From positions 1 through 64,000 of the forward strand of contig JAAEMR010000192.1 in NCBI GenBank assembly GCA_024225395.1: DNA of 64,000 bases, written 5' to 3'. The DNA comes from Gammaproteobacteria bacterium (lineage in GTDB: Bacteria > Pseudomonadota > Gammaproteobacteria > GCA-001735895). The notes below the pieces were generated by a model. The model saw nothing but the letters and a program-made list of their open reading frames with translations, searched no databases and had not been told where the DNA came from. The position numbers were made by a program, and so were the translations under genes. Of the stretch, positions 8,721 through 17,441 are shown piece after piece. Each line of letters begins with the position of its first letter. Within the stretch, counting starts at the first letter, position 1.

Positions 8721-9560
8721 ATGCGGGTATTGTCCTGGAATGTTCAGTACGGTAAATCTGCGGGTAATAATATTGATTTTATTCGGACGCTGAATCACAT
8801 CAGTTCACTCGGCGAATTCGACATCATCTGTTTGCAGGAGATAACGCGTCACATGGCGGATTATTGTTTGCCCGGTCAGGAAGATCAGCTACAGCTCGTG
8901 CAACAGCATTTCAAAAAATACTATCCAGTCTGGGGTGCTAGTTTCAGCTGGGCGAGTGCCGGTAGTAATCGGCTTAAGCGGCAGGAATTTGGAAACCTGA
9001 CCATGGTTAAGGCTGACCCGCTGGACTATAGAGTGCATCGGTTACCTCAGCCCGCGGTGCCAGGAAAACTGCAAATGCCAAGGGTTGCGATTGAAGTCTA
9101 TATAGCCTCGAAGATTGGACCCTTGAGTATCGTCAATACTCACCTGGCTTTTCACGATAATAGTGAATCGCAAATACAGCTTGAACATCTTACCCTGCTG
9201 GAGCAGGAACGTATCGCACATCATCAATTTCCTAAAGATATCGGATCAGGGTGTTATCAACAGGGTTTTCTGGCATCGGCACGAATTTTATGCGGTGACT
9301 TCAATTTTGATCCCGAATCCTCGCAGTACCAGTTTCAAATAGATAGCGACTGGATCGATGCATGGAAACATTGTTGTCCCGATGAACCTCATCTGCCAAC
9401 CTGCGGCATCTTCGACCGGTTGCAGTGGCCGCAGGGTTCCCATTGCAGAGACTATTTTTGGCTTAGCAACGAGCTTGCCCCATACAAAGTCGATGTCAAC
9501 ACAGACAGCGCGAGCGACCTGTCGGATCATCAGCCCATTATTCTTGAGATAGACGTTTGA
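8721..9560 (+). CDS. Endonuclease/exonuclease/phosphatase (EEP) superfamily hydrolase
   Basis: This 279-residue protein carries the metal-dependent EEP active-site series: LSWNVQYG at the N-terminus, the metal-ligand Glu in CLQEI, the INTHLAFHD strand, CGDFNFDP, and the catalytic SDHQPI near the C-terminus. EEP enzymes cut phosphodiester or phosphomonoester bonds in DNA, lipids or small molecules. No signal peptide is present, so it is cytoplasmic. Being embedded between the Ugp-like permease gene and a HAD phosphatase gene suggests a small-molecule substrate, for example an imported glycerophosphodiester, rather than DNA. This is inference; the fold assignment is firm. Confidence 0.8.
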   Translation: MRVLSWNVQYGKSAGNNIDFIRTLNHISSLGEFDIICLQEITRHMADYCLPGQEDQLQLVQQHFKKYYPVWGASFSWASAGSNRLKRQEFGNLTMVKADPLDYRVHRLPQPAVPGKLQMPRVAIEVYIASKIGPLSIVNTHLAFHDNSESQIQLEHLTLLEQERIAHHQFPKDIGSGCYQQGFLASARILCGDFNFDPESSQYQFQIDSDWIDAWKHCCPDEPHLPTCGIFDRLQWPQGSHCRDYFWLSNELAPYKVDVNTDSASDLSDHQPIILEIDV

Positions 9561-10345
9561 AACCCCAGCCCTTACCAAAAATATTTCCGCATAAACCCAG
9601 GATTGTTTTCACCGATGTTGATGACACCCTGACCTGGAAAGGACGCCTGCCACTTGAAACTTTTACAGCTCTGGTCAAATTGCAACAATCGGGTATAAAG
9701 GTTATTCCTGTTACCGGCGCTAGTGCAGGTTGGTGCGACTGTATGATACGTACCTGGCCTATCGAATCTATTATTGGAGAAAATGGTGCATACTTTGTCG
9801 ATTGTAACAGCGAAGACCGTTTTACCTATCACTATGCTGTCGAAGAGTCTGAGCGCAGGGCCAGTTGGCAGCGTCTCCTGCAACTTAAAGAAGAGGTAGT
9901 CAACAAGTTCGCTAACGCACATTCAACAGCGGACCAACCGTTTCGACTCACCAATATCGCTTTTGATATCAATCAGGATCGTAAGGTAGAAAGATCAGAC
10001 GCCTTCGAAATTGCTAAATATTGTGAAGCTTCCGGCATGAATGTAAAAGTCAGCTCGACACATATTAACGTTTGGTGTGGAGAATATAATAAAGCATCGA
10101 TGGCGAATGAATGGCTGGCACAACATGCAATAGAGAGTAGTGAAGCCATGTTTATTGGTGATTCCCCGAACGACGATTCAATGTTTTCAAATTTCGCTCA
10201 TACCGTAGGCGTAGCCAATATCCAGCCGTTTATCGCTGAGCTTGATTCTCCGCCAGACTATATGACTCACCATCCTGGCGGTTATGGATTCGTTGAAATG
10301 GCGGCGTCTCTGATAGAAGGGCGCCATACAGACAGGAGTAGCTAA
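9557..10345 (+). CDS. HAD-superfamily (type IIB, Cof/MPGP-like) phosphatase
   Basis: The protein is 262 residues. Motif I DVDDTLT (nucleophile Asp and acid/base Asp), motif II-like PVTGASAGW, and motif IV FIGDSPNDDSMF identify a HAD hydrolase with a type IIB cap, the group containing mannosyl-3-phosphoglycerate phosphatase and sugar phosphatases. The TTG start overlaps the TGA of the preceding gene (TTTGA), giving tight translational coupling. It probably dephosphorylates a phosphorylated sugar or glycerol derivative made by this pathway. A related but broken copy lies at 12228-12600. Confidence 0.8.
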   Translation: MKPQPLPKIFPHKPRIVFTDVDDTLTWKGRLPLETFTALVKLQQSGIKVIPVTGASAGWCDCMIRTWPIESIIGENGAYFVDCNSEDRFTYHYAVEESERRASWQRLLQLKEEVVNKFANAHSTADQPFRLTNIAFDINQDRKVERSDAFEIAKYCEASGMNVKVSSTHINVWCGEYNKASMANEWLAQHAIESSEAMFIGDSPNDDSMFSNFAHTVGVANIQPFIAELDSPPDYMTHHPGGYGFVEMAASLIEGRHTDRSS

Positions 10346-10353
10346 AAGTTAAC

Positions 10354-10427
10354 AATGCCTGAGATCTCTTTCATATGCCAGTTCGTTGAAGCGGGAGGAA
10401 ATTCGCACGAATAAATGGTCAGGCATT
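10354..10427. repeat. Inverted repeat upstream of the glpD-like gene
   Basis: AATGCCTGA (10354-10362) and TCAGGCATT (10419-10427) are perfect 9-bp inverted arms 56 bases apart, in the 245-bp gap between the HAD gene and the glpD-like gene. They could form an mRNA stem or mark an old insertion. No clear promoter or repressor box was recognised in the gap. Confidence 0.3.
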
Positions 10428-10590
10428 ACGTTTGAGGCCAGATTACAGAATGCGAGAAGAAACAAACTATGTCGAAACTGACGACTGATTTTGCTGTAAA
10501 ACCCGGCTCGAATGTGGCCAGTAAATTATTATTAAACTACTGTCTAAAAATATATAAGGTTAAATATAACCGTAAGTCTGTGATAACACC

Positions 10591-12207
10591 ATGAAACTAA
10601 GAAACAAGAATATAGAGAAACTTAAGGACAATTTGTACGATGTCCTGATCATCGGTGGCGGCATCAACGGTGCAGTTTCTGCAGCTGCTCTTGCTGCACG
10701 AGGTGTCAAAGTAGCCTTGATTGATTCGAGAGATTTTGCGGGTCACACCAGTCAGCAATCTTCAAATCTGGTGTGGGGCGGCATTAAATACATGGAAAGT
10801 TATGAGTATGGGCTGGTTAATAATTTATGTAAATCACGTAATGAATTAGTACGTAGTTTTCCATCTACTGTACAGGAGATTCGGTTTCTTACTACAGTAT
10901 CGAAAGGGTTTCGCTTTCCTCCCAGGGTGATGATTTTTGGTACCTGGTTATATTGGCTACTGGGCCGTGCGAAAACACGTATTCCTCGCTTATTATCGGT
11001 TTCACAAATCAAATCCAGGGAACCATTGATAAATATTAAAAACAGTACAGGAGGAATAGAATATTCCGATGCATACTTACATGATAACGATGCCCGCTTT
11101 GTTTTCAATTTTGTAAAAAGTGCTATGAACAGAGGCTGCATTGCAGCTAATTATGTTGAATCATTGAAAACAAGACAGGATGACAATGGCAACTGGATTA
11201 CGCATGTCTGTGATAAAAACACTGGAGATGAGTTCGATATTCGGGCCAGAGTACAGGTAAATGCGACCGGTGCATTTGTCGATCAATACAACCAACTGAC
11301 CGGTATAGATTCGACATACAACCATGTATTCTCCAAAGGAATTCACCTGATTGTACCCAGAATTTCACGTGAAAAAAGAGTGCTGGCTTTTTTTGCGGAT
11401 GATGGTCGTCTTTTTTTTGCGATACCCATGGCCAACCGAACCTGTATAGGAACCACTGATACCATCGTTGAAAGTCCATTTGCCGAGGTGACTGATGAAG
11501 ATCGAAAGTTTGTCCTTTCCAATATCAATGATCAACTTGATCTGGATACGCCGCTTACGGAAAGCGATATCATTGCCGAACGTTGCGGAGTTCGTCCATT
11601 GGTGGTCAATAAAGGACAAAAATCAGCTGACGATACTATGCAGATGTCACGTAAACATGCTGTAGAAACATCTATTAAAAACAAATATATCAGCATTTTT
11701 GGCGGTAAACTCACAGATTGCCTGAATGTGGGTGAAGAGGTTTGTCAGGAAGTCCAAAAACTTGGGATTAATCTTAAACCTTCACACGGAAAATGGTATG
11801 GAGAACCCTCTGAAGAAATACGCGTTAAATACTTTAAACTGGCCTATCGTCTGAAAATTGATCAAAATTTAGCAAGCGATACCGGAGAGTTGTTAAGTGA
11901 GCGCCTATGGCGACGCTATGGCGAAAATGCATTGGTAATGCTGGAATCGATTGAGCAAAATCCACTAATGGGAGAAACGTTAATTGAAGGTTCCGGTATT
12001 CGTCGATGCGAAATTGATTATCTGGTGGAAAATGAAATGATCGTAAAGCTTGAAGATTATCTTCGCCGACGTAGCAAGTTAGATTTGATCGTATCAAGGG
12101 CTGAACTTAAACAGTCGAAAGGATTGATGGCAGTCTGTGAAAAACTTTTTGGCAAAGATGCTGAAGCAAAATATGAGGAATATTTTCAGCCAAGCCGCAT
12201 TAGTTAG
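10591..12207 (+). CDS. glpD: FAD-dependent glycerol-3-phosphate dehydrogenase family protein
   Basis: This 538-residue protein has the N-terminal FAD-binding fingerprint IIGGGINGAVSAAALAARG, the GlpD hallmark SSNLVWGGIKYME (usually SSKLIHGGLRYLE), YSDAYLHDNDARF, and IPMANRTCIGTTDT. GlpD oxidises glycerol 3-phosphate to dihydroxyacetone phosphate at the membrane and feeds electrons to quinone. The length and the presence of a C-terminal helical domain fit the family. The hallmark differs somewhat (W for H, IK for LR), so a related substrate is possible. Its position at the end of a GlpR/Ugp-like cluster supports the role. Confidence 0.82.
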   Translation: MKLRNKNIEKLKDNLYDVLIIGGGINGAVSAAALAARGVKVALIDSRDFAGHTSQQSSNLVWGGIKYMESYEYGLVNNLCKSRNELVRSFPSTVQEIRFLTTVSKGFRFPPRVMIFGTWLYWLLGRAKTRIPRLLSVSQIKSREPLINIKNSTGGIEYSDAYLHDNDARFVFNFVKSAMNRGCIAANYVESLKTRQDDNGNWITHVCDKNTGDEFDIRARVQVNATGAFVDQYNQLTGIDSTYNHVFSKGIHLIVPRISREKRVLAFFADDGRLFFAIPMANRTCIGTTDTIVESPFAEVTDEDRKFVLSNINDQLDLDTPLTESDIIAERCGVRPLVVNKGQKSADDTMQMSRKHAVETSIKNKYISIFGGKLTDCLNVGEEVCQEVQKLGINLKPSHGKWYGEPSEEIRVKYFKLAYRLKIDQNLASDTGELLSERLWRRYGENALVMLESIEQNPLMGETLIEGSGIRRCEIDYLVENEMIVKLEDYLRRRSKLDLIVSRAELKQSKGLMAVCEKLFGKDAEAKYEEYFQPSRIS

Positions 12208-12227
12208 CATACAAAAGTTGGAAATTA

Positions 12228-12600
12228 TTAACCGGGGTGCGTGATGTTTTTATTAGCCATTTTTGTGGTTGTAATTCTGGCCGATACATCTAAACGGTCG
12301 ATAAAAGTACTGATATTAGCGCCCCCTATAGAGTGCGGGAAGAGTTCAAACATAGGGGCATCGTTGGGAGAATCACCCACAAAGACACAGCTTTCTTTTT
12401 CTGATTCCAGGTTCATATTAAAAATATCCCGGGCAAAAACTCTTGTCATCGATAATATGTCATAAACTCCAAGCCAGCCATTTACATGTATGGAACTGAT
12501 TTTTGCTGTGGCCCCAATCTTGTTCAAACATGCTGACAATTCGTGTCACATCGTCATTATTAAGGGGTGGTGTAGGTCGTATCGATAACAACAGCCTTTG
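12228..12600 (-). pseudogene. Frameshifted, truncated HAD-IIB phosphatase
   Basis: The minus strand encodes a clear HAD C-terminal half: ISSIHVNGWLGVYD, then CVFVGDSPNDAPMFELF, then GGANISTF, ending at THPG-stop at the point where the intact HAD gene continues HHPGGYGF. Upstream, the family's preceding segment (NNDDVTRIVSMFEQ) appears in a different frame, so a frameshift lies near 12525-12530. The N-terminal motif I half is missing altogether. It is a relic of a gene related to, but not a recent copy of, the phosphatase at 9557-10345. Confidence 0.7.
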
Positions 12601-12709
12601 CACAGGTTCAATCTGGACTTAGTATAAGTGAGCGTTGGCACTACTGAATTCAATTGTTTTTACTGTAAATTGATATGAATTTCTACGTTTAGACATATTT
12701 GGGTTTTCC

Positions 12710-13900
12710 ATGAAGAAAGTAGCTCTGGTCATTAATGCAGGTTCATCCAGTATCAAGTTTGCACTTTATCAGCTTGATGTGGCCAGGCTGCTTGCGCGTG
12801 GGCAGGTGTCCGGGCTCGGTGGTTCGCAACAGCCATCCTGGGAAATCACCATATTCAATGAGGCAAAGCAAAGCTGCAATATAGATGGTGTTAAAACCCA
12901 CTTGGCGGCGATTGAGTTTATTCTGGATTGGGTCAGTAACAATTCCAAAAAATGGCAATTGGTCGCAGCGGGTCACCGGGTTGTGCATGGAGGGACAGAG
13001 TATTCAAGTCCGGTCCGGGTGACTTCCGATATCCTGGCTGAGTTGCGTCAATTACAAGATCTGGCTCCGCAGCACCAGCCACATAACCTGTCGGCCATAG
13101 ATGCTGTTACGAAATTTATGCCTGAACTGATGCAAGTTGCCTGTTTTGATACGGCTTTCCATACGACTCAGCCTGAGGCTCAACAACTGCTTCCCTTGCC
13201 TAAACGACTTCGTGATAAAGGGTTGATGAAGTACGGTTTTCATGGGCTTTCGTATGAGTACCTGGTTGATGAAATACCTTCTATTAATTCGGGGCAGTTA
13301 CCTGAAAAACTGATTATTGCCCATTTGGGAAATGGAGCCAGTGCATGCGCGATCTACAAAGGTAAAAGTATGGCGACTACCATGGGCTTTTCGACACTGG
13401 ATGGAATAGTCATGGGGACACGTTGTGGTGCAATGGACCCCGGTGTATTGCTGCATTTATTGCAGAAAGAAAACCTGACTGTCGAACAATTATCGGATTG
13501 TCTGTATGAGCAGTCCGGTTTACTCGGACTTTCCGGAATATCTTCTGATATCAGACAGCTTGAAGCCAGTTCAAGTCCGCAGGCTGAATTAGCTCTTGAA
13601 GTATATGTCAGTACACTGGCAAAACATATTGCCGGTTTGGCGGCAGTATTGCAGGGGTTTGATGCGATCGTTTTCAGTGGAGGTGTTGGAGAAAATTCCG
13701 TTTTCATCAGGGAAAAGTTGCTTTCTCAGCTGGCCTGGTTAGGGTGTGAGCTGGATACTGATGCCAACCATAAGGGGTTGAGTTGTATTACAACCCCCGA
13801 TAGTCAAATTCAGGCTTTTGTGGTGCCAACCAATGAAGAGTTAGTCATTCTCAGGTATGTCATCGATTTATATACGCACTCAACAACTGCTACGAATTAA
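12710..13900 (+). CDS. ackA: Acetate kinase
   Basis: The protein is 396 residues, the usual AckA length. Motifs of the acetate/sugar kinase fold are present: NAGSSSIKFALY (N-terminal phosphate loop), HRVVHGGTEYS, IAHLGNGASACA, GTRCGAMDPG and VFSGGVGENS. The enzyme interconverts acetyl phosphate + ADP and acetate + ATP. Next to the taurine genes it can use the acetyl phosphate released by Xsc, giving one ATP by substrate-level phosphorylation. No phosphotransacetylase gene is in the window. It converges with tauC, with a four-base overlap of the two 3' ends. Confidence 0.95.
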   Translation: MKKVALVINAGSSSIKFALYQLDVARLLARGQVSGLGGSQQPSWEITIFNEAKQSCNIDGVKTHLAAIEFILDWVSNNSKKWQLVAAGHRVVHGGTEYSSPVRVTSDILAELRQLQDLAPQHQPHNLSAIDAVTKFMPELMQVACFDTAFHTTQPEAQQLLPLPKRLRDKGLMKYGFHGLSYEYLVDEIPSINSGQLPEKLIIAHLGNGASACAIYKGKSMATTMGFSTLDGIVMGTRCGAMDPGVLLHLLQKENLTVEQLSDCLYEQSGLLGLSGISSDIRQLEASSSPQAELALEVYVSTLAKHIAGLAAVLQGFDAIVFSGGVGENSVFIREKLLSQLAWLGCELDTDANHKGLSCITTPDSQIQAFVVPTNEELVILRYVIDLYTHSTTATN

Positions 13901-15171
13901 CTTTTACCCTTCCAGGGCACCAGGTATTTTTCTGCTAGTCTCATCAGGATATCAATGCCGTAACCAATGATACCAATCAGGATAATTCCCATGATGACGA
14001 TATCGGTCTGCTGAAATTTAGATGCAGCAATAATCATCTTACCAGCACCTTTTTCCGCTGCGACCAGTTCGGCGGCTACTACCGTACCCCAGCAAACACC
14101 CATGGCGACTCTGGCACCGGTAAATATCTCCGGTAATGAGTTGGGTATGATGACGTGTATCATCAGTTGAAGTTTGGATGCTCCGAGTGAATAGGCAGCA
14201 TGCACCTTGGTGATATTGACTCCAGAAACCCCGGCTCTGGCAGCGATGGTCATAATCCATAGTGCAGCAAGAAACAGCAGGCTGATCTTGCCAGTCTCCC
14301 AGATACCAAACCAGATAATCACCAGTGGAATCAAAGCCAATGGTGGGATAGGGCGCATAAACTCAACTATCGGATCGAACCAGCCGCGAAACCAGTTGTT
14401 CAGTCCCATCGCATATCCTAGAGGGATGCCGACCAGGCTGCCAAGCAGAAAACCAATCAAAACCCGATACAAAGACCAGCCAATATTATCAGCCAGGGTT
14501 ACATTCTGGTAACCCTGGCTGGCAATTTCAATCAGGCGTTCCATCACAGCCTCCGGTGCCGGCAACCAGATAGGTTCCATCTGCAAACCTTTGCTCGGAG
14601 TGAATGACAGACTGCCCTTTGGAGTCATGGACACTACTCCATCCGCTACTTCGACCTTCTTTTTGGGTGAGATCACTTGACCATCAACCATAATGACCCG
14701 GTAACTTTTATCTTTACCACCTTCGTCGTTGCGCTGGGGTTTGATCAACACGCTACGCCAGGCACCAACCTTGGCACTGTCATCACGGACAAAACCTACA
14801 TCAGTCTGCTCAGGAAGCTCGGGTTTATCGGCCTCAGTACCTACCTTGAACACGCGAACATAGACACGACCTTCATCGGTTTGTTTTTGTGCATTTTCTG
14901 CCGTGTAGGTAAATGATGTATCACCGATGAATGGACCGGGCATGTGTATCGGTGTCAGCTTTGAACCGGTAAAAGCACCCCAGATCAGGAATAGGGAGAC
15001 CACCGAGATTACAGAGGCTGAACGATTGGGGGTAACGGTTGACTCATCACCAAAAGTCACTGTTTTGCGTTCGGTAAAGCCATGAATCTGATGATGTCTG
15101 TGTTTACCGATCATAGTAACCAGTACATATGCCGAGATAAAAATTACAATATAGATAGTTAAAATCAGCAT
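13897..15171 (-). CDS. tauC: Taurine ABC transporter permease with N-terminal extension
   Basis: The protein is 424 residues, against about 275 for ordinary TauC/SsuC. The C-terminal half is a normal BPD permease: several membrane helices, the SLGASKLQLMIHVIIPNSLP loop that contacts TauB, and AAELVAAEKGAGKMI. The N-terminal 190 residues add one membrane helix near the start, a second around residues 52-65, and a hydrophilic stretch of about 120 residues that probably lies in the periplasm. With TauA and TauB it forms the taurine importer. The extra segment might help docking of TauA; that is inference. The start is four bases after the TauB stop, in one operon tauA-tauB-tauC. Confidence 0.88.
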   Translation of the reverse strand: MLILTIYIVIFISAYVLVTMIGKHRHHQIHGFTERKTVTFGDESTVTPNRSASVISVVSLFLIWGAFTGSKLTPIHMPGPFIGDTSFTYTAENAQKQTDEGRVYVRVFKVGTEADKPELPEQTDVGFVRDDSAKVGAWRSVLIKPQRNDEGGKDKSYRVIMVDGQVISPKKKVEVADGVVSMTPKGSLSFTPSKGLQMEPIWLPAPEAVMERLIEIASQGYQNVTLADNIGWSLYRVLIGFLLGSLVGIPLGYAMGLNNWFRGWFDPIVEFMRPIPPLALIPLVIIWFGIWETGKISLLFLAALWIMTIAARAGVSGVNITKVHAAYSLGASKLQLMIHVIIPNSLPEIFTGARVAMGVCWGTVVAAELVAAEKGAGKMIIAASKFQQTDIVIMGIILIGIIGYGIDILMRLAEKYLVPWKGKS

Positions 15172-15175
15172 ACGA

Positions 15176-15997
15176 CTACTCCTTTCTACCCATGATTTCC
15201 TCTTCCATTTCCCAGATCATGGCGAGGATTTCATCTCGTTTTTGACAAAACTCAGGGGTTTTCCTGACTACGCGCAAGTCTGCGTCTACACCCATATCTG
15301 CAAAAGGTAATTGGTACTCCTTATGGATTCTGCCAGGTCGAGGAGCCAGAACCAGCAGTCTTTCGCCAAGTAGCAGGGCTTCTTCGACCGAGTGAGTAAT
15401 CAGAATGACGGTTTTACCGGTTTCTTTCCACAGTTCGAGTACGAGCCCCTGCATTTTTTCCCGGGTCAGGGCGTCGAGAGCACCCAGCGGTTCATCCATC
15501 AGGATGACATCCGGGTCATTGGCCAGGCAACGAGCCAGGGCGACACGTTGTTGCATGCCCCCGGATAGCTCGTAAACGGCTTTTTCACCGAAGTCCTGCA
15601 GACCAACGGTTTCCAACAGGTGATCGACACGTTCGTTAATCTGGTGACGGGGTGTATTCTTCATCGCCGGCCCAAAGCCGATATTCTTGCGTACAGACAT
15701 CCATTCAAACAGGGCGCCTCTCTGGAATACCATGCCGCGTTCCGGTCCGGGTTCGGTGACGTGTTCGCCGTTGAGTACTACGCTTCCTTCAGTCGGAGCG
15801 AGAAAACCGGCAATAATGTTCAGTAGTGTCGTTTTACCACAGCCTGATGGGCCGAGCACCGACATGATTTCACCTTCTTTAATTTCAATGGATACATTTT
15901 TCAGGGCTTCAACCGTCTGCCCATCAGGCAGGTCGAAGTTCATGGAAATATTATCGATGAGCAGGCTGGAAGGTTGTGAAGCCAGGTGTATTGTCAT
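15176..15997 (-). CDS. tauB: Taurine ABC transporter ATPase
   Basis: This 273-residue cytoplasmic ATPase has Walker A GPSGCGKTT (49-57), the signature LSGGMQQRVALARCL, Walker B VILMDEPLGALD and the H-loop LITHSVEEALLL. The SsuB/TauB subfamily is indicated by MVFQRGALFEWMSVRKNIGF. It sits between tauA and tauC on the minus strand. Family membership is certain; the taurine substrate follows from the neighbouring tpa and xsc genes. Confidence 0.92.
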   Translation of the reverse strand: MTIHLASQPSSLLIDNISMNFDLPDGQTVEALKNVSIEIKEGEIMSVLGPSGCGKTTLLNIIAGFLAPTEGSVVLNGEHVTEPGPERGMVFQRGALFEWMSVRKNIGFGPAMKNTPRHQINERVDHLLETVGLQDFGEKAVYELSGGMQQRVALARCLANDPDVILMDEPLGALDALTREKMQGLVLELWKETGKTVILITHSVEEALLLGERLLVLAPRPGRIHKEYQLPFADMGVDADLRVVRKTPEFCQKRDEILAMIWEMEEEIMGRKE

Positions 15998-16025
15998 GAT
16001 GTAATTTTCTCCTCAGTATTAAGGG

Positions 16026-16063
16026 GCCAGTGCGACCCGATGAATATCATCGGACCGCATGGC
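16026..16063 (-). promoter_or_regulatory. Intercistronic stem-loop between tauA and tauB
   Basis: A long imperfect hairpin contains a perfect inner stem CCGATGA-ata-TCATCGG (16037-16053) extended by GCCAGTGCG against CGCATGGC. No U-run follows on the minus strand, so it is more likely an mRNA-stabilising element that raises TauA output than a terminator. Confidence 0.5.
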
Positions 16064-16075
16064 TTGAGAAGTAAA

Positions 16076-17074
16076 TTACATCTTTGATGCGGCAAGCAGG
16101 TAGCTGGCATCAACAGCATTTTCGTAGCTTGGTCGTGCCTTTGGAATAGTCCCCTGTTCAACAAAGAAATCGGCAACTTCCTTGAGGAACTTCTGTGTAC
16201 CGCCACCCAGCCATTTGCTGCTCAGCTGTTCTTTGGCGCTCGGGAAAATGAATCCTGCCAGTGTTTCTCTGGTTGCTTTTGCATCCATACCGGCAGCCTT
16301 TGATATCGTTGCCATCATGCTGGAAGCACTGCCAGCGGCATACTTGGCATTCATATCAGCAGTCACCTTGAGGAATTTGGCCAGCAAGTCTGGATTTTCC
16401 TGTGCCCATTGGGTTGAAACAGTGGTGGCGTCAAATACCTGAATACCCAGACCTTCTTTTTCTGCGCCTGTCAGGAGAACATTGCCATGTTCTTTCATGC
16501 GACGTAGTGCTCCACCCCAGCCACAGACCATATCAAGGTTGCCACTGGCGAATGCAGCCGCGCCGTCAGGTGGAGCCATATCAACAATTTTCATGGTGGA
16601 AGTGTTAACACCAAAATGATCCATCTGTTTCAGGAAACCATAGTGCGCAGCAGTTCCGATCGGCACACCAACCTGCTTGCCTTCCAGTTCCTTTGCATTG
16701 GATTGATCGATTTCCAGGCTGGAACGAACGACGCAGTTGTCATTTTCTGAATAGGAAACGGCAACATCGACAACCTGAATGTCCTGACCGGCAGAGGCAG
16801 CCACAACAAAGGGTGGGATACCCTGGGAAAATGAGATTTGCACGTCACCGGAGGCCATCGCGGCAGACATTGCGGTACCGGCATCAAATGAGACCCATTT
16901 GACATCTACACCGAGTTCCTTGTCATAAATTTTCTTGGCCTGGGCATATTGATTGGGTGTCGGCCATTCAAGAAAGTAGGCAACCGTCAATTCTTCGGCG
17001 ACGGCCGTACCTGACATTAGTGTACTTGATCCAAGCAAAGCACAGGCACAAACACTGTTTAGTAATGTTTTCAT
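16076..17074 (-). CDS. tauA: Taurine-binding periplasmic protein
   Basis: The protein is 332 residues with a Sec signal peptide (cleavage near AVA/EE). The mature N-terminus LTVAYFLEWPTPNQYAQAKK and the later FDAGTAMSAAMASGDVQISFSQGIPP are typical of TauA-type binding proteins of the NMT1/SsuA fold. It delivers taurine to TauBC. It is the first gene of the tau operon and has a good ribosome-binding site (ATGAGGAGTTAACTT before ATG). Confidence 0.92.
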   Translation of the reverse strand: MKTLLNSVCACALLGSSTLMSGTAVAEELTVAYFLEWPTPNQYAQAKKIYDKELGVDVKWVSFDAGTAMSAAMASGDVQISFSQGIPPFVVAASAGQDIQVVDVAVSYSENDNCVVRSSLEIDQSNAKELEGKQVGVPIGTAAHYGFLKQMDHFGVNTSTMKIVDMAPPDGAAAFASGNLDMVCGWGGALRRMKEHGNVLLTGAEKEGLGIQVFDATTVSTQWAQENPDLLAKFLKVTADMNAKYAAGSASSMMATISKAAGMDAKATRETLAGFIFPSAKEQLSSKWLGGGTQKFLKEVADFFVEQGTIPKARPSYENAVDASYLLAASKM

Positions 17075-17441
17075 AAGTTAACTCCTCATGGTTTTCAACG
17101 GCATTTTTGTAAATTTAACCCTGGTCCGCTGTTCTACCGAAGGCTAATTATTTTCTGAATTATATTATTCAGTTCAAACAAGCTGGAATTCTCCTCATTG
17201 CCTTAACTCCCTGCAGCTAGCGGTTTATTCAGCCAGACTGTGAGGTATCCATGTTTCGCCTGATCAACACGATTCCAAGCTAACATGACTGGGGCATTGG
17301 TTTCATCAGCCAGAAACATGGAATCGGTTGGTCCAGTAAACATGTTACAGTAACCTGTTGATATTTCATCTCAGTTGATCTGAACCCGGAAATAATGATT
17401 TTCAACACAAGCTGGTGCAACTGATTCTCATTATCCATGTT
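17075..17441. other. Gap between tauA and tpa
   Basis: The gap probably holds the tauA promoter. The only coding-like content seen is the 46-codon minus-strand ORF at 17203-17343. No terminator with a T-run was recognised after tpa. Confidence 0.5.
17203..17343 (-). CDS. Small unrecognised ORF or gene fragment
   Basis: ATG at 17343 opens 46 codons; the peptide includes DSMFLADETNAPVMLAW and ends in LNKPLAAGS. The composition looks protein-like rather than random (ordered hydrophobic blocks, few rare residues), and AGG lies about twelve bases upstream. The frame is also open for about nine codons before the ATG, which would suit a truncated remnant of a larger gene. I do not recognise the family. 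It shares strand and neighbourhood with tpa and tauABC. Confidence 0.25.
   Translation of the reverse strand: MFTGPTDSMFLADETNAPVMLAWNRVDQAKHGYLTVWLNKPLAAGS

Noticed and set aside
15687-16004. 105-codon frame on the + strand opposite tauB
   Set aside because: It lies wholly antisense to a well-supported ABC ATPase gene and has no recognisable motif.
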